Assembly: GCF_900107395.1 (NCBI RefSeq)
Contig: NZ_FNPW01000022.1
Location: forward strand, 1-58,435
Source: Pseudomonas sp. NFIX28
Lineage (GTDB): Bacteria > Pseudomonadota > Gammaproteobacteria > Pseudomonadales > Pseudomonadaceae
Length of the DNA: 58,435 bases
Reading direction: 5' to 3'
Each line of letters starts with the position of its first letter. Positions within the stretch are counted from its first letter, which is position 1. A program made the translations under genes and the position numbers. The notes under the pieces are model-generated. The model saw only the letters and a list, made by a program, of their open reading frames with translations. It was not told where the DNA came from and did not search any database. Below are positions 26,896 to 34,721 of this stretch, piece after piece.

Positions 26896-28071
26896 TCAGC
26901 GGTTTTGCACACGCTCGATGGCTTTGTCGTACACCGGGTTGGCCTTCTGCTGCTTGGCCAACTGATAGTGACGCAGGGCATCGGCGAACTGGCCGGCCGC
27001 TTCGTAGATCCGCGCGATGTTGTAGTAGGAACTGGCGCGCACGGTGGCCGCCGAGCTGCCGCTGGCCAGGGCGATGGCCTTGCGGTTGGCCCAGATCGAC
27101 TCGGCGGTGTTGCCGGCTTTCTGATAGGCCAGGCCGAGGTTGCTGTAAGCCTGGCCATAGCCGTTGTTGAGCTCGATGGCCTGGCGGTAGAAGTCGATGG
27201 CTTGTTGCAGGTTGCCGGCGTGGTAAGCCTCTTCACCCTTGCGGTTGAGGGTTTTCGCATCAGCTTGCGCGCTGCTGCTGACGGCGACAGCGGCCACTTC
27301 CACTTTGTCGTCGAGCAGCGGCGACACTTCGTTCAGCACGTCCTGCGCGTCGACGGTCACGCCGCTGAGGGTGTTGATGTCCTGGAAGTCGCCATTGCCG
27401 GTCATGCGGAACACGGTCCACAGGTTACCGCTGCGGTTCGTCGGCACATAGTAAGTGCGCACCAGCGACTGGCCCATGTACACGAACACCTTGGCCTGGC
27501 TGGCAGAGAGCTGGCGGGACGTCGGGAGGCTCTGGTTGCTGAAGTCATGCACCGCGTACACATAGCTTTCGCCGTAGTGTTTCTTTTCCAGGGTGATGGT
27601 TTCCGGGCCGTAGCCGTCGACATCGTCGACGTCCAGGTGGGCGTCATCGCCTTGCTGGTTGCGGTAGTAGATGTTGTTGCCCGGGAAGATCATGTGCGAG
27701 TCGAGATCGCTGGGGTTCGCGCCCCAGGTCAGCACCACGCGCAGACCGTCGAGGTTCTGCATCACCGGGCTGATGGCATAGGTCATGCCGCTGCACGGGC
27801 ACTTGACCACCAGGTTGGAATAGCCGGGTTTCTTGATGATCAGCAGGTTGCTGGGGTCATCGGCGAAGTCGGTGGTCAGGGTCACCTGGCCTTGCGCATT
27901 GGTGCGACCGACCGCGCTCTGGGCGCCGTTGCGCTGCACCAGCACCTCGGCGTCGGCGATCTTCTGGTCCTTGACCACCGCACTCAGCACCTCGACCGGC
28001 AACTGCTGCGCGGTCACCGAGAATGCCAGTGCCCACAACGAAAAAATCGAAGTCACGCGAAACAATCGCAT
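26896..28071 (-). CDS. Exported TPR protein with DUF2135 (YfaP-like) domain
   Basis: A 391-residue protein with a cleavable signal peptide (MRLFRVTSIFSLWALAFSVTAQ). After a carboxypeptidase-regulatory-like beta domain (about 25-100) comes a DUF2135 domain recognisable by VVLTWGANPSDLDSHMIFP and the YGPETITLEKKH segment. Three or so TPR repeats (about 275-385) end the protein, with AYSNLGLAYQKAGN as the clearest. The start is supported by AAGGGA 7 nt upstream. DUF2135 proteins occur with polysaccharide or adhesion systems; here the partner is a deacetylase immediately downstream, so a periplasmic or surface glycan role is likely. No catalytic residues are recognised. Confidence 0.82.
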   Translation of the reverse strand: MRLFRVTSIFSLWALAFSVTAQQLPVEVLSAVVKDQKIADAEVLVQRNGAQSAVGRTNAQGQVTLTTDFADDPSNLLIIKKPGYSNLVVKCPCSGMTYAISPVMQNLDGLRVVLTWGANPSDLDSHMIFPGNNIYYRNQQGDDAHLDVDDVDGYGPETITLEKKHYGESYVYAVHDFSNQSLPTSRQLSASQAKVFVYMGQSLVRTYYVPTNRSGNLWTVFRMTGNGDFQDINTLSGVTVDAQDVLNEVSPLLDDKVEVAAVAVSSSAQADAKTLNRKGEEAYHAGNLQQAIDFYRQAIELNNGYGQAYSNLGLAYQKAGNTAESIWANRKAIALASGSSAATVRASSYYNIARIYEAAGQFADALRHYQLAKQQKANPVYDKAIERVQNR

Positions 28072-28390
28072 ACCTAATTCCCTTTAAGTGTATGAAGTCG
28101 GCACCCAGAGGTACCCGGCAGATTTCGCGCGCACGATACACAGATTTTTCGGGGTTTGCTTGCGAATCCATCACAAAAGCTCGCGTCTGCGGGAATCCCT
28201 GAAACTACCTAAGGGTGGTAAATGGAAGATGAAGCGCTCCAGAGGAAAAACCTTATGTCTGTGCTGTTCAGTTGCACTGACTTGACATCAGTTCCATCTA
28301 TGCAGAAACGCTGCAGTTGAGGATGTATTTAAGCGAATCAATGCACCCATTCTTGGTGCAATCATCCGATACTGCCCCACCAATATCGGT
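28072..28390. other. Non-coding stretch with lowered GC
   Basis: About 320 bases between the TPR gene start and the first immunity-like gene. It must hold the promoter of the TPR/deacetylase unit on the minus strand (AAGGGA ribosome binding site at 28079-28084). Otherwise I see only AT-rich sequence with no credible gene, fitting the edge of the bacteriocin island. Confidence 0.5.
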
Positions 28391-28618
28391 TCAACCTGAC
28401 GAGGCTAGATAAAGGTCAAAACCTCTAGGTAAATCAACAAAACACAACCGCTCAACTTCAAGGACCTGGCTCGCCGTGAGCCGAAATTCGACACCAATAC
28501 ATTCACTGTCATTGGTCCAATTCATCACGGGGCTCAGATCGGCGCTCGATAAGCTCACGCTTAGCTCAAAAGCCAATTTATCCTCGCCAGGGTGAAAGCC
28601 CATTATGGAAAAGATCAT
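28391..28618 (-). CDS. Small putative immunity protein (DUF7683-like)
   Basis: A 75-residue acidic protein with no signal peptide. Its pattern (LAFELSVSLSSADLSPVMNW, then EFRLTASQVLEVERL and a C-terminal FDLYLAS) resembles small proteins that accompany bacteriocin or polymorphic-toxin genes in pseudomonads, which I recall as DUF7683. I infer an immunity role from this resemblance and from its place as the last of three small genes after the DNase toxin. GGAG lies 12 nt before the ATG, a long spacing, so translation may be weak or start elsewhere. Its AT-rich codon use differs strongly from the chromosome around it. Confidence 0.5.
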   Translation of the reverse strand: MIFSIMGFHPGEDKLAFELSVSLSSADLSPVMNWTNDSECIGVEFRLTASQVLEVERLCFVDLPRGFDLYLASSG

Positions 28619-28694
28619 CAGGCACTCTCGCTCCTTTCTCCATGACTACGAACGTAGAACAAGGGCTACATAAGCGCCGCCCTAGCCTTGATGA

Positions 28695-28949
28695 TTACCA
28701 CTGATCCCGATAATCAAAAGACACTTGGTAGTCATACGCCGATAAATCAATGGCATGGGAAAAATAGTGCTGGAGTACTGAAACCCAAGCGCCCTCCACA
28801 TCAAACCCACCGTTATTCACATTGTTTTCTACCGGTAACCCAAGAGCGCTGAGAAGCGACGCATCATCACCGAAGTCTTCTGAATATTCCTGCCCTTCGC
28901 CTAAATCAGTTTTCTTGTCGTACCAGTCCAATCTGACTTTCAGTCCCAT
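28695..28949 (-). CDS. Colicin E3/cloacin-type immunity protein (orphan)
   Basis: An 84-residue protein that follows the cloacin/colicin E3 immunity pattern almost end to end: MGLKVRLDWYDKKTDLGEGQ, then EYSEDFGDDASLLSALGLP, NNVNNGGFDVEGAWVSVLQ, HYFSHAIDLSAYDYQVSFDY and RDQW. Known members bind the C-terminal 16S-rRNase domain of colicin E3 or cloacin DF13. No such rRNase is encoded in the window; the only toxin here is a DNase with its own immunity gene. It therefore looks like an orphan immunity gene protecting against toxins of competitors or left after loss of its toxin. A strong site (GGGAGGA) precedes the ATG by 6 nt. It is markedly AT-rich. Confidence 0.85.
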   Translation of the reverse strand: MGLKVRLDWYDKKTDLGEGQEYSEDFGDDASLLSALGLPVENNVNNGGFDVEGAWVSVLQHYFSHAIDLSAYDYQVSFDYRDQW

Positions 28950-28996
28950 TGCGTGTCCTCCCTGTCACTCGCTCGGGAAGAGCATGATCGAGAATG

Positions 28997-29254
28997 TCAG
29001 CTGTTTTTGAAGCCAGACAATCCATTCGCTGCGCGCCATTCTTTCAACGTCTTTGTAATACCCTCGGCTGAATCATCGGCCCCCTCCTCTGGGTAAAAAA
29101 TCAGATCAGAGCCCGCTGGATGCCCGCATATCATATTGAAGTGATAGACCAATTTGTTTTCTACATCCTCACTCTCATCATTCCCAATAATGCGCTGGAG
29201 CAATTCAATAAACTCCTGTTCCGAGTAATCCGAAAGGCTATTTTTCAGCATCAT
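28997..29254 (-). CDS. DNase bacteriocin immunity protein (colicin E9/pyocin type)
   Basis: An 85-residue acidic four-helix protein of the colicin/pyocin DNase immunity family: LKNSLSDYSEQEFIELLQRI in helix I-II, then the conserved specificity loop and helix III motif SDLIFYPEEG, and GITKTLKEWRAANGLSGFK at the end. The tyrosine and acidic residues of the YPEEG segment are the conserved binding hot-spot. It overlaps the toxin stop codon (ATGA) and has AGGA 6 nt upstream of the start, so toxin and immunity protein are made together and form a tight inactive complex in the producing cell. Confidence 0.93.
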   Translation of the reverse strand: MMLKNSLSDYSEQEFIELLQRIIGNDESEDVENKLVYHFNMICGHPAGSDLIFYPEEGADDSAEGITKTLKEWRAANGLSGFKNS

Positions 29255-30591
29255 TTTCTATCCTGCTTGTGGATTTCTATGTGTCGTTTCGGTGTCATCA
29301 CCCCAAGATTCTCAATATCGTAGACCTCACCACCATGTTTTATGTAGTCAATGTGATGTAGCTCATATCGAGAGTTTTCTCCGTAGTGTTCAGACCTGGG
29401 AGCAAATGGCGCCCTGCCTTTTAACAGCTTGCCTTGGTTGCTTCCATTGAACTGACCAAGCAGCTCGGTATCACGCCCCACAGCAGTCCAAAATGCCTCT
29501 CTGAAGTCGTCGAATCTATTGAATTTCCGTCCTCGTAATTGATCTGCAATCCGAGATGGAATCGGTACTCCCGCCCCCTCACCAGCACCCGCAAGCCAGG
29601 AGCCAGAAACATCCTTACCTTGACCAGTGACAATGCCTGGCTCGTACCGGGCGTTGATCACGATGTAGAGCGGCTGAACTCCAGAACCAGGCGGAAACAC
29701 CAGAATGAAATCCCGATACTCCGGCGGATAAATCGGACTCACGATGATCCGTTCCGCCGCTTCGGTCGGCGGGAAAATCCAGATCGGTGGTGTCTGTGGC
29801 GCCGCTTCCAGCGGTGGTATCCCTGTGGTGCTCGAGGGGTCCACTGCCGGGGTCCAGATAAGGGTGATGCCATCGCCCAGATCGGCCACTTGCTGCTCGC
29901 CACGGGCCTCAAATTCAGCGACAGGAATCATTTCCCACTCGCGGCGTCCCTGAGTGTTGAAGCCGTAGCCCTTGAGGCGGCCGTCGGCCTGCTGTTCAAC
30001 CCGCAGGCGCAGACGGGTGCGAGCCTGTTTGAGGTTGCGTAGCTGCTCTTCGCTGTACAGCGCGCCATCGCCCAGGCTCGAGGGAGCGAGCAAAGCCACC
30101 AGTCCCAGCAACGCACCAGCCGCCACGCCCGAGGAGATAAGGCCCAGACCGTTGCCGGCGGTACCAGCACTCACGGAGACACCACCCAGAGCCAAGGCGC
30201 CGAGATTGGCCGGCAACGTGCCGCTGATGCGCTTGAGGGGCACGCGCCCATCCGCCTCCACTTCGCGACCGCCCAGCAGCGTCAGTGCGCCGTAATTCGC
30301 CACTGCATCGGTCGGAATAAAGCCTGTCGGGGTGACGTAGTCGATGACGGCGTCCGGCAGCTTGCAAGACTTGGTGAATACACAACCGACAGGGGCAGGT
30401 TGCGGCTCCATCCGGGTGGTCGGTAGCCGGTCTTCATAAGCCTGCTGGCGAGCGAGCATCTGCTCATAACGAAACTGTGCCTCGTCACGCTCGGCCAGCT
30501 CGCTTGCGGTCATGTTGCGCAGGCGGCGATAACCGCCGCCGTCAGCGTCGTGGAGCTGCCATACCTGGGGCACGTCCTTGTTGCGGGCCAT
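29251..30591 (-). CDS. S-type pyocin-like HNH DNase bacteriocin/toxin
   Basis: A 446-residue toxin. Residues about 1-140 form an N-terminal region with a coiled segment (ERDEAQFRYEQMLARQQAYE) and CVFTKSCKLPD. About 145-310 match the S-type pyocin translocation domain (SLGDGALYSEEQLR, GITLIWTPAVDP, IYPPEYRDFILVFP). About 325-446 are a colicin E9-type DNase with DDFREAFWTAVGRD, the catalytic ELHHIDY (H412, H413) and TPKRHIEIH (H437, H441). A long TonB-dependent receptor-binding domain, as in pyocins S1/S2, is missing. The frame extends 29 codons upstream to a TTG; I take the ATG at 30591, although AAAGGA is only 2 nt away. No LexA-type box is seen upstream. GC falls sharply from about 29620 on. 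Confidence 0.88.
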   Translation of the reverse strand: MARNKDVPQVWQLHDADGGGYRRLRNMTASELAERDEAQFRYEQMLARQQAYEDRLPTTRMEPQPAPVGCVFTKSCKLPDAVIDYVTPTGFIPTDAVANYGALTLLGGREVEADGRVPLKRISGTLPANLGALALGGVSVSAGTAGNGLGLISSGVAAGALLGLVALLAPSSLGDGALYSEEQLRNLKQARTRLRLRVEQQADGRLKGYGFNTQGRREWEMIPVAEFEARGEQQVADLGDGITLIWTPAVDPSSTTGIPPLEAAPQTPPIWIFPPTEAAERIIVSPIYPPEYRDFILVFPPGSGVQPLYIVINARYEPGIVTGQGKDVSGSWLAGAGEGAGVPIPSRIADQLRGRKFNRFDDFREAFWTAVGRDTELLGQFNGSNQGKLLKGRAPFAPRSEHYGENSRYELHHIDYIKHGGEVYDIENLGVMTPKRHIEIHKQDRK

Positions 30592-30783
30592 AGTCCTTTG
30601 CTCGGTCGCCTGGAAAACCCCGGTCTTCAACCGGGATCTCACGGTAACCAGTGCGAGGGGGGCCTGGCTGTCAGGCAAATCCGAGCTGGTCGAGCGACTT
30701 TTCTTTTTCGCTCAAACCCAAACAATTGGCCCTAAACTGCAGGCCGATCTGGCGCCACCGACAGACCTTGCGGACACCCCACC

Positions 30784-31137
30784 ATGCACCTCGCCCCCGG
30801 CTTCCCCGACGACCCGACCATGCGCCAGCTCATGCAGTTGCTGCACGAAGAAATCGGCCTGCCCGAACGCAAAGGCATCAGCCTCAAGACCGCCATCAAC
30901 CTCGACCTGGGCTGCGACGGCGCAGACGCCGATCAACTGATGCAGGCGCTGGAAGAACTGTTTGTCATCGACTTTGTCGACTACGACGCCTACCGCTATT
31001 TCCAGCCCGAAGGCTACGACGTCTTCCTCAAGCGCCGGGCCAAGGGGCGCGGCGACAAGCTCCCGCTGACCATCGGCATGCTGTATCGGGCGATCAAGGC
31101 CCAGCGTTGGGATACACGGGAGTTGGAAGGGATTTAA
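30784..31137 (+). CDS. DUF1493 family protein
   Basis: A 117-residue acidic protein of the DUF1493 family, recognised by the acyl-carrier-like centre INLDLGCDGADADQLMQALE followed by FVIDFVDYDAYRYFQPEGYD. Family members resemble acyl carrier proteins in layout but lack the phosphopantetheine serine; here DLGCDG replaces the DSL motif. The role is unknown. It is transcribed divergently from the bacteriocin toxin, with a 190-bp gap. Composition is that of the core genome. Confidence 0.8.
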   Translation: MHLAPGFPDDPTMRQLMQLLHEEIGLPERKGISLKTAINLDLGCDGADADQLMQALEELFVIDFVDYDAYRYFQPEGYDVFLKRRAKGRGDKLPLTIGMLYRAIKAQRWDTRELEGI

Positions 31138-31242
31138 GCCCTGCAAGGGCACAAGGACTTACCCTACAAGTCGTGTCGAATCTGGCTTATTGAACCGCTC
31201 GGACAAGCCACCTAGTGTTTGAACAGGACTGAATGCCGCCCA

Positions 31243-31272
31243 CAAAAAAGCCGCCCCTAAGGGCGGCTTCTC
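31243..31272 (-). terminator. Rho-independent terminator of pckA
   Basis: AAAAAAGCCGCCCCTAAGGG followed by CGGCTTCTC: stem GCCGCCC/GGGCGGC around a 4-nt loop, with six A's on the left that read as T's on the minus strand, about 20 bp after the pckA stop. Confidence 0.9.
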
Positions 31273-31290
31273 AAACCACTTGCCCGACGC

Positions 31291-32832
31291 TTACAGCTTC
31301 GGACCGGCAGCCTTGATGGCGTCGCTCACGTCGAACTTCTTGAAGTTCTCGATGAACAGGCCGGCCAGGGCCTTGGCGGCTTCGTCGTAGGCGGCTTTGT
31401 CAGCCCAGGTGTTGCGTGGGTTGAGCAGGCCGGTATCGACGCCTGGAACGGCCAGTGGCACGTCCAGGTTGATGGTGTCCAGGTGCTCGGTCTCGGCACC
31501 GATCAGGGCGCCGCTCTGGATGGCCGCGATCACGCCACGGGTGGTCGGGATGTTGAAGCGCTTGCCGACGCCGTAGCCACCGCCGGTCCAGCCGGTGTTG
31601 ACCAGGTAGACCTTGGAGCCGAAGCCGCGGATGCGCTTGATCAGCAGCTCTGCGTAAACGCCTGCCGGACGCGGGAAGAACGGTGCGCCGAAGCAGGTGG
31701 AGAAGGTCGACTTGATGCCAGCGCCCGAACCCATTTCGGTCGAGCCCACCAGCGCGGTGTAGCCGGACAGGAAGTGGTAGGCGGCTTGTTCTTCGCTGAG
31801 GATCGACACTGGCGGCAGTACGCCGGTCAGGTCGCAGGTCAGGAAGATCACGGCATTCGGCTCGCCACCGAGATTTTTCTCGGAACGCTTCTCGACGTGC
31901 TCCAGCGGGTAGGCGGCGCGGCTGTTCTGGGTCAGGCTGCCGTCGGCGTAGTCAGCCTTCTTGGCGTCGTCCAGCACCACGTTTTCCAGTACGGCGCCAT
32001 GCTTGATGGCTTTCCAGATGACCGGCTCGTTCTTCTCGGACAGGTCGATGCACTTGGCATAGCAACCGCCTTCGATGTTGAACACCACGCCCTCGCCCCA
32101 ACCGTGCTCGTCGTCACCGATCAGGTAACGGCTTTCGTCGGCGGACAGGGTGGTCTTGCCGGTACCGGACAGGCCAAAGAACAGGGTCACGTCGCCCTCT
32201 TCGCCGATGTTGGCGGCGCAGTGCATCGGCAGCACGTCGGCGGCCGGCAGCAGGAAGTTCTGCACCGAGAACATGGCTTTCTTCATTTCACCGGCGTAGC
32301 GCATGCCGGCGATCAGCACTTTCTTCTGAGCGAAGTTGAGGATCACGCAACCATCGGAGTTGGTGCCATCGCGCTCTGGAACGCATTCGAAGTTGGCAAC
32401 GTTGAGCACTTGCCACTCTTCACGGCCAGCCGGGTTGTACTGGGCCGGGTTGATGAAGAGGCAACGACCGAACAGGTTCTGCCAGGCAGTCTGGGTGGTC
32501 ATTTTCACGGCCAGGTAGTGCTCTTCGGAAGCGCCTACATGCACGTGGGAAACGAAATGCTCTTGCGCGTTGTTGAACGCCTCGACGCGAGCCCACAGGG
32601 CATCGAACTTGTCGGCCGGGAACTTGCGGTTGATCGGGCCCCAGGCGATAGCGTCCTGGGTGGTCGGCTCTTCAACGATGAAACGATCGACTGGCGAACG
32701 GCCGGTACGGTGACCGGTACGAACAACCAGCGCGCCGGTATTGGCAAGCTCGCCCTCACCGCGGTTCAGGGCTTCTTTAACCAGATCATCAACACTCAGA
32801 TCGGTGTACACGGCGTTATTGGCTTGCGTCAT
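31291..32832 (-). CDS. pckA: Phosphoenolpyruvate carboxykinase (ATP)
   Basis: Converts oxaloacetate and ATP to phosphoenolpyruvate, CO2 and ADP, the entry to gluconeogenesis during growth on organic acids. The 513 residues match the family. Motifs: RTGRSPVDRFIV, the PEPCK signature FFGLSGTGKTTLSADE containing the kinase-1a P-loop, EGGCYAKCIDLS, and the adenine-binding VNTGWTGGGYGVGKR. It has its own hairpin terminator. The 180-bp upstream region contains two small inverted repeats (32875-32899 and 32985-32999) that may be control sites. Syntenic with P. aeruginosa PA5192. Confidence 0.97.
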   Translation of the reverse strand: MTQANNAVYTDLSVDDLVKEALNRGEGELANTGALVVRTGHRTGRSPVDRFIVEEPTTQDAIAWGPINRKFPADKFDALWARVEAFNNAQEHFVSHVHVGASEEHYLAVKMTTQTAWQNLFGRCLFINPAQYNPAGREEWQVLNVANFECVPERDGTNSDGCVILNFAQKKVLIAGMRYAGEMKKAMFSVQNFLLPAADVLPMHCAANIGEEGDVTLFFGLSGTGKTTLSADESRYLIGDDEHGWGEGVVFNIEGGCYAKCIDLSEKNEPVIWKAIKHGAVLENVVLDDAKKADYADGSLTQNSRAAYPLEHVEKRSEKNLGGEPNAVIFLTCDLTGVLPPVSILSEEQAAYHFLSGYTALVGSTEMGSGAGIKSTFSTCFGAPFFPRPAGVYAELLIKRIRGFGSKVYLVNTGWTGGGYGVGKRFNIPTTRGVIAAIQSGALIGAETEHLDTINLDVPLAVPGVDTGLLNPRNTWADKAAYDEAAKALAGLFIENFKKFDVSDAIKAAGPKL

Positions 32833-32874
32833 GAGGTTCCCCGTCGGCCATTGGCCGAGTGCTCCAAACGTTTT

Positions 32875-32899
32875 GTAGTAGAAAGTCGTGCACTACTAC
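32875..32899. promoter_or_regulatory. Inverted repeat in the pckA leader
   Basis: GTAGTAG (32875-32881) and CTACTAC (32893-32899) are exact inverted repeats 43 bp upstream of the pckA start. The half-sites recall the TTGTAGT words of HexR-type operators, but the spacing is longer, so the regulator is not assigned. Confidence 0.35.
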
Positions 32900-32984
32900 C
32901 GCGAAAAAAGTGCGCCGGATTATGCCAGAAAAGCCCAAAAAGAGTAGGGCCCTCCCGTCAGAACGGCGTTAATCCGGCGCTTGC

Positions 32985-32999
32985 CAGGTAATTTACCTG
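32985..32999. promoter_or_regulatory. Small perfect palindrome between hslO and pckA
   Basis: CAGGTAA-T-TTACCTG. There is no T-run, so it is not an obvious terminator of hslO. It could be an operator. Confidence 0.3.
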
Positions 33000-33011
33000 C
33001 GCTGAACCGTT

Positions 33012-33914
33012 TTAGTGACGAGTATCTGACGGTGAGTCGACACCTGCTCCGGCGAACAATTGGCTGATATCGGCCGCATCGAACAGGTAACGCTCGTTGC
33101 AGAACTGGCAATCGATCTCGATGCTGCCGCCGTGTTCGACCACCAGCTTCTGCGCATCTTCCAGGCCCAGGCTGACCAGCGCATTGCCCGAGCGCTCGCG
33201 CGAGCAGCTGCAACGGAAGCGCAACGGCTGCACATCGAACAGACGCACCGCTTCTTCATGATAGAGGCGATGGAGCACGGTCTCGTTGTCCAGGCTCAGC
33301 AGTTCGTCGGCGGTCAGGGTGCCGCCCAGCGCGGTGATGTGCTGCCAGCTGGCGGCGCGCTCTTCTTCATCCTTGAGGCGATCGGCCGGCAGTTGCTGCA
33401 GCAGCAAGCCACGGGCGCGGCGCCCGTCGGCGTGCAGCCAGAAACGGGTGCCGACCTGTTGGGACATGACGAAGTAGTTGGTGAAGCATTCCGCCAGCGT
33501 CGCGCCGTCCAGGTCGACAATGCCCTGGTAGCGCTGGCCGTGGGTCGGGTCGACGGTCAGGGCCAGCACGCCATTGGGCATCAGGTCGGCCAGGGTCGCG
33601 TCCGGGGCGATCCGCTCTGCGTCATAGCGGGCCAGGCCACGGATCTCGCGGTCGCTGGAGCACTCGATCATCAGCAACGGCACCGGGCCTTCGGAACGTG
33701 CCTGGAGGACCAGCAAACCGTCGAACTTCAGCGTGCCGACCAGCAGCGCGGCGGCGGCCATCAGCTCGCCGAGCAGTTGCGCGACTGGCTCCGGGTAAGC
33801 GTGTTTGGCGAGGACCTCGGCATAGCTGCGCTCCAACGCCACCAGTTCGCCGCGGGCGTCGCTGTCATCGAAGATGAAGCGTTGGGTGAAGTCGGTATCC
33901 GGCAAATAAGTCAT
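33012..33914 (-). CDS. hslO: Redox-regulated chaperone Hsp33
   Basis: A cytoplasmic holdase switched on by oxidative stress. The 300 residues have the full Hsp33 plan, and the C-terminal zinc switch has CxC in FRCSCSRER and CxxC in IDCQFCNERY. On oxidation these form disulfides, release zinc and expose the substrate-binding face. Located between pckA and hslR, as in P. aeruginosa (PA5193). The start is followed by MTYLPDTDFTQRFIFDDSDA, typical for the family. Confidence 0.96.
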   Translation of the reverse strand: MTYLPDTDFTQRFIFDDSDARGELVALERSYAEVLAKHAYPEPVAQLLGELMAAAALLVGTLKFDGLLVLQARSEGPVPLLMIECSSDREIRGLARYDAERIAPDATLADLMPNGVLALTVDPTHGQRYQGIVDLDGATLAECFTNYFVMSQQVGTRFWLHADGRRARGLLLQQLPADRLKDEEERAASWQHITALGGTLTADELLSLDNETVLHRLYHEEAVRLFDVQPLRFRCSCSRERSGNALVSLGLEDAQKLVVEHGGSIEIDCQFCNERYLFDAADISQLFAGAGVDSPSDTRH

Positions 33915-34061
33915 AAGTTTGGGGTATCTGATGTGATGACAAAATGAGTACAGGGCATGAAATTGCGCTTTTTTGCACCATTACGGTGCGCGAATTTCTG
34001 CCATTTGAGGGCATTTTATGAACAATCCGGGTTTGTTCCAAGCAAGGTGGAACCTCGGCCG

Positions 34062-34085
34062 ATCGCGGGCAAGCCTCGCTGCTAC
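34062..34085 (-). repeat. REP element, family A (single)
   Basis: ATCGCGGGCAAGCCTCGCTG followed by CTAC, one mismatch from the family word, between hslR and hslO. Confidence 0.65.
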
Positions 34086-34103
34086 GGGGGAAAGCGGCCT
34101 GGC

Positions 34104-34502
34104 TTATTCGTGGCTGTGGAATTTGAACAGGTCGCGTCGCTGTTTCTTGGTCGGCTTGCCGTCGGTGCTCACACCCAGGGCACCGGCCTTGCGCAGGGCC
34201 GCGGCGTTCTCCCGCTTGGCAATGCTGGCTTCGGTTTCCGTATACAGGGCCTGCGCTTGCGGCGCCCCCCGACGCACGCTCGACAGGGCCTGGACCACCA
34301 CGGTGCGCTCGTCGAAACCGGTGCGTATTTCGTACTCGTCGCCGATCCTCGGCTCCTTGCCCGGTTTGCAGCGTTCGCCACGGTGATGCACCTTGCCGCT
34401 TTCAATGGCAGCCTTGGCCAGGGCCCGGGTCTTGTAGAAGCGCGCCGCCCATAGCCACTTATCCAGACGGACCTTGTCGTCGTCTTCGGCTTTTTGTGCC
34501 AT
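34104..34502 (-). CDS. hslR: S4-domain heat shock protein Hsp15 (ribosome-associated)
   Basis: A 132-residue protein with an N-terminal S4 RNA-binding domain (VRLDKWLWAARFYKTRALAK, then VHHRGERCKPGKEPRIGDE) and a lysine/arginine-rich tail ending KPTKKQRRDLFKFHSHE. Hsp15 binds free 50S subunits that still carry nascent chains after abortive translation and helps recycle them. It precedes hslO on the same strand with a 190-bp gap holding a REP element, so co-transcription is possible but not certain. Confidence 0.93.
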   Translation of the reverse strand: MAQKAEDDDKVRLDKWLWAARFYKTRALAKAAIESGKVHHRGERCKPGKEPRIGDEYEIRTGFDERTVVVQALSSVRRGAPQAQALYTETEASIAKRENAAALRKAGALGVSTDGKPTKKQRRDLFKFHSHE

Positions 34503-34721
34503 GGCATTTCCTCATTCTGAAATATTTTCGAACTGTACTACCGTTTCTCTCGTGCCATGAATTGCGATGGCTCGGTTTAGAATGCGAGGCTCCGCAGCAG
34601 CCCGCCCGGGAGCTGCGGACCCGGGCTTAGATATCTGTCGCCTTTTACCCATTATTCTGCGTGAATACCGCGAATTCGGCCGCTTGACGGTGCGAGCGGG
34701 TTCCTCAGCGGTTGAGCACAT

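Noticed and set aside
28088..28285. A 65-codon plus-strand frame upstream of the immunity genes.
   Set aside because: It starts inside the leader of the opposite-strand TPR gene, lacks a ribosome binding site and has no family pattern.
30592..30678. A TTG start extending the toxin by 29 residues.
   Set aside because: No ribosome binding site at the TTG, and the extra segment is not like known members; the ATG at 30591 is preferred, though its AAAGGA is very close.
30592..30783. LexA box or P-box controlling the bacteriocin gene.
   Set aside because: I looked for CTG-N10-CAG type palindromes and found none; only a short inverted repeat around CCGGTCTTCAACCGG is present.
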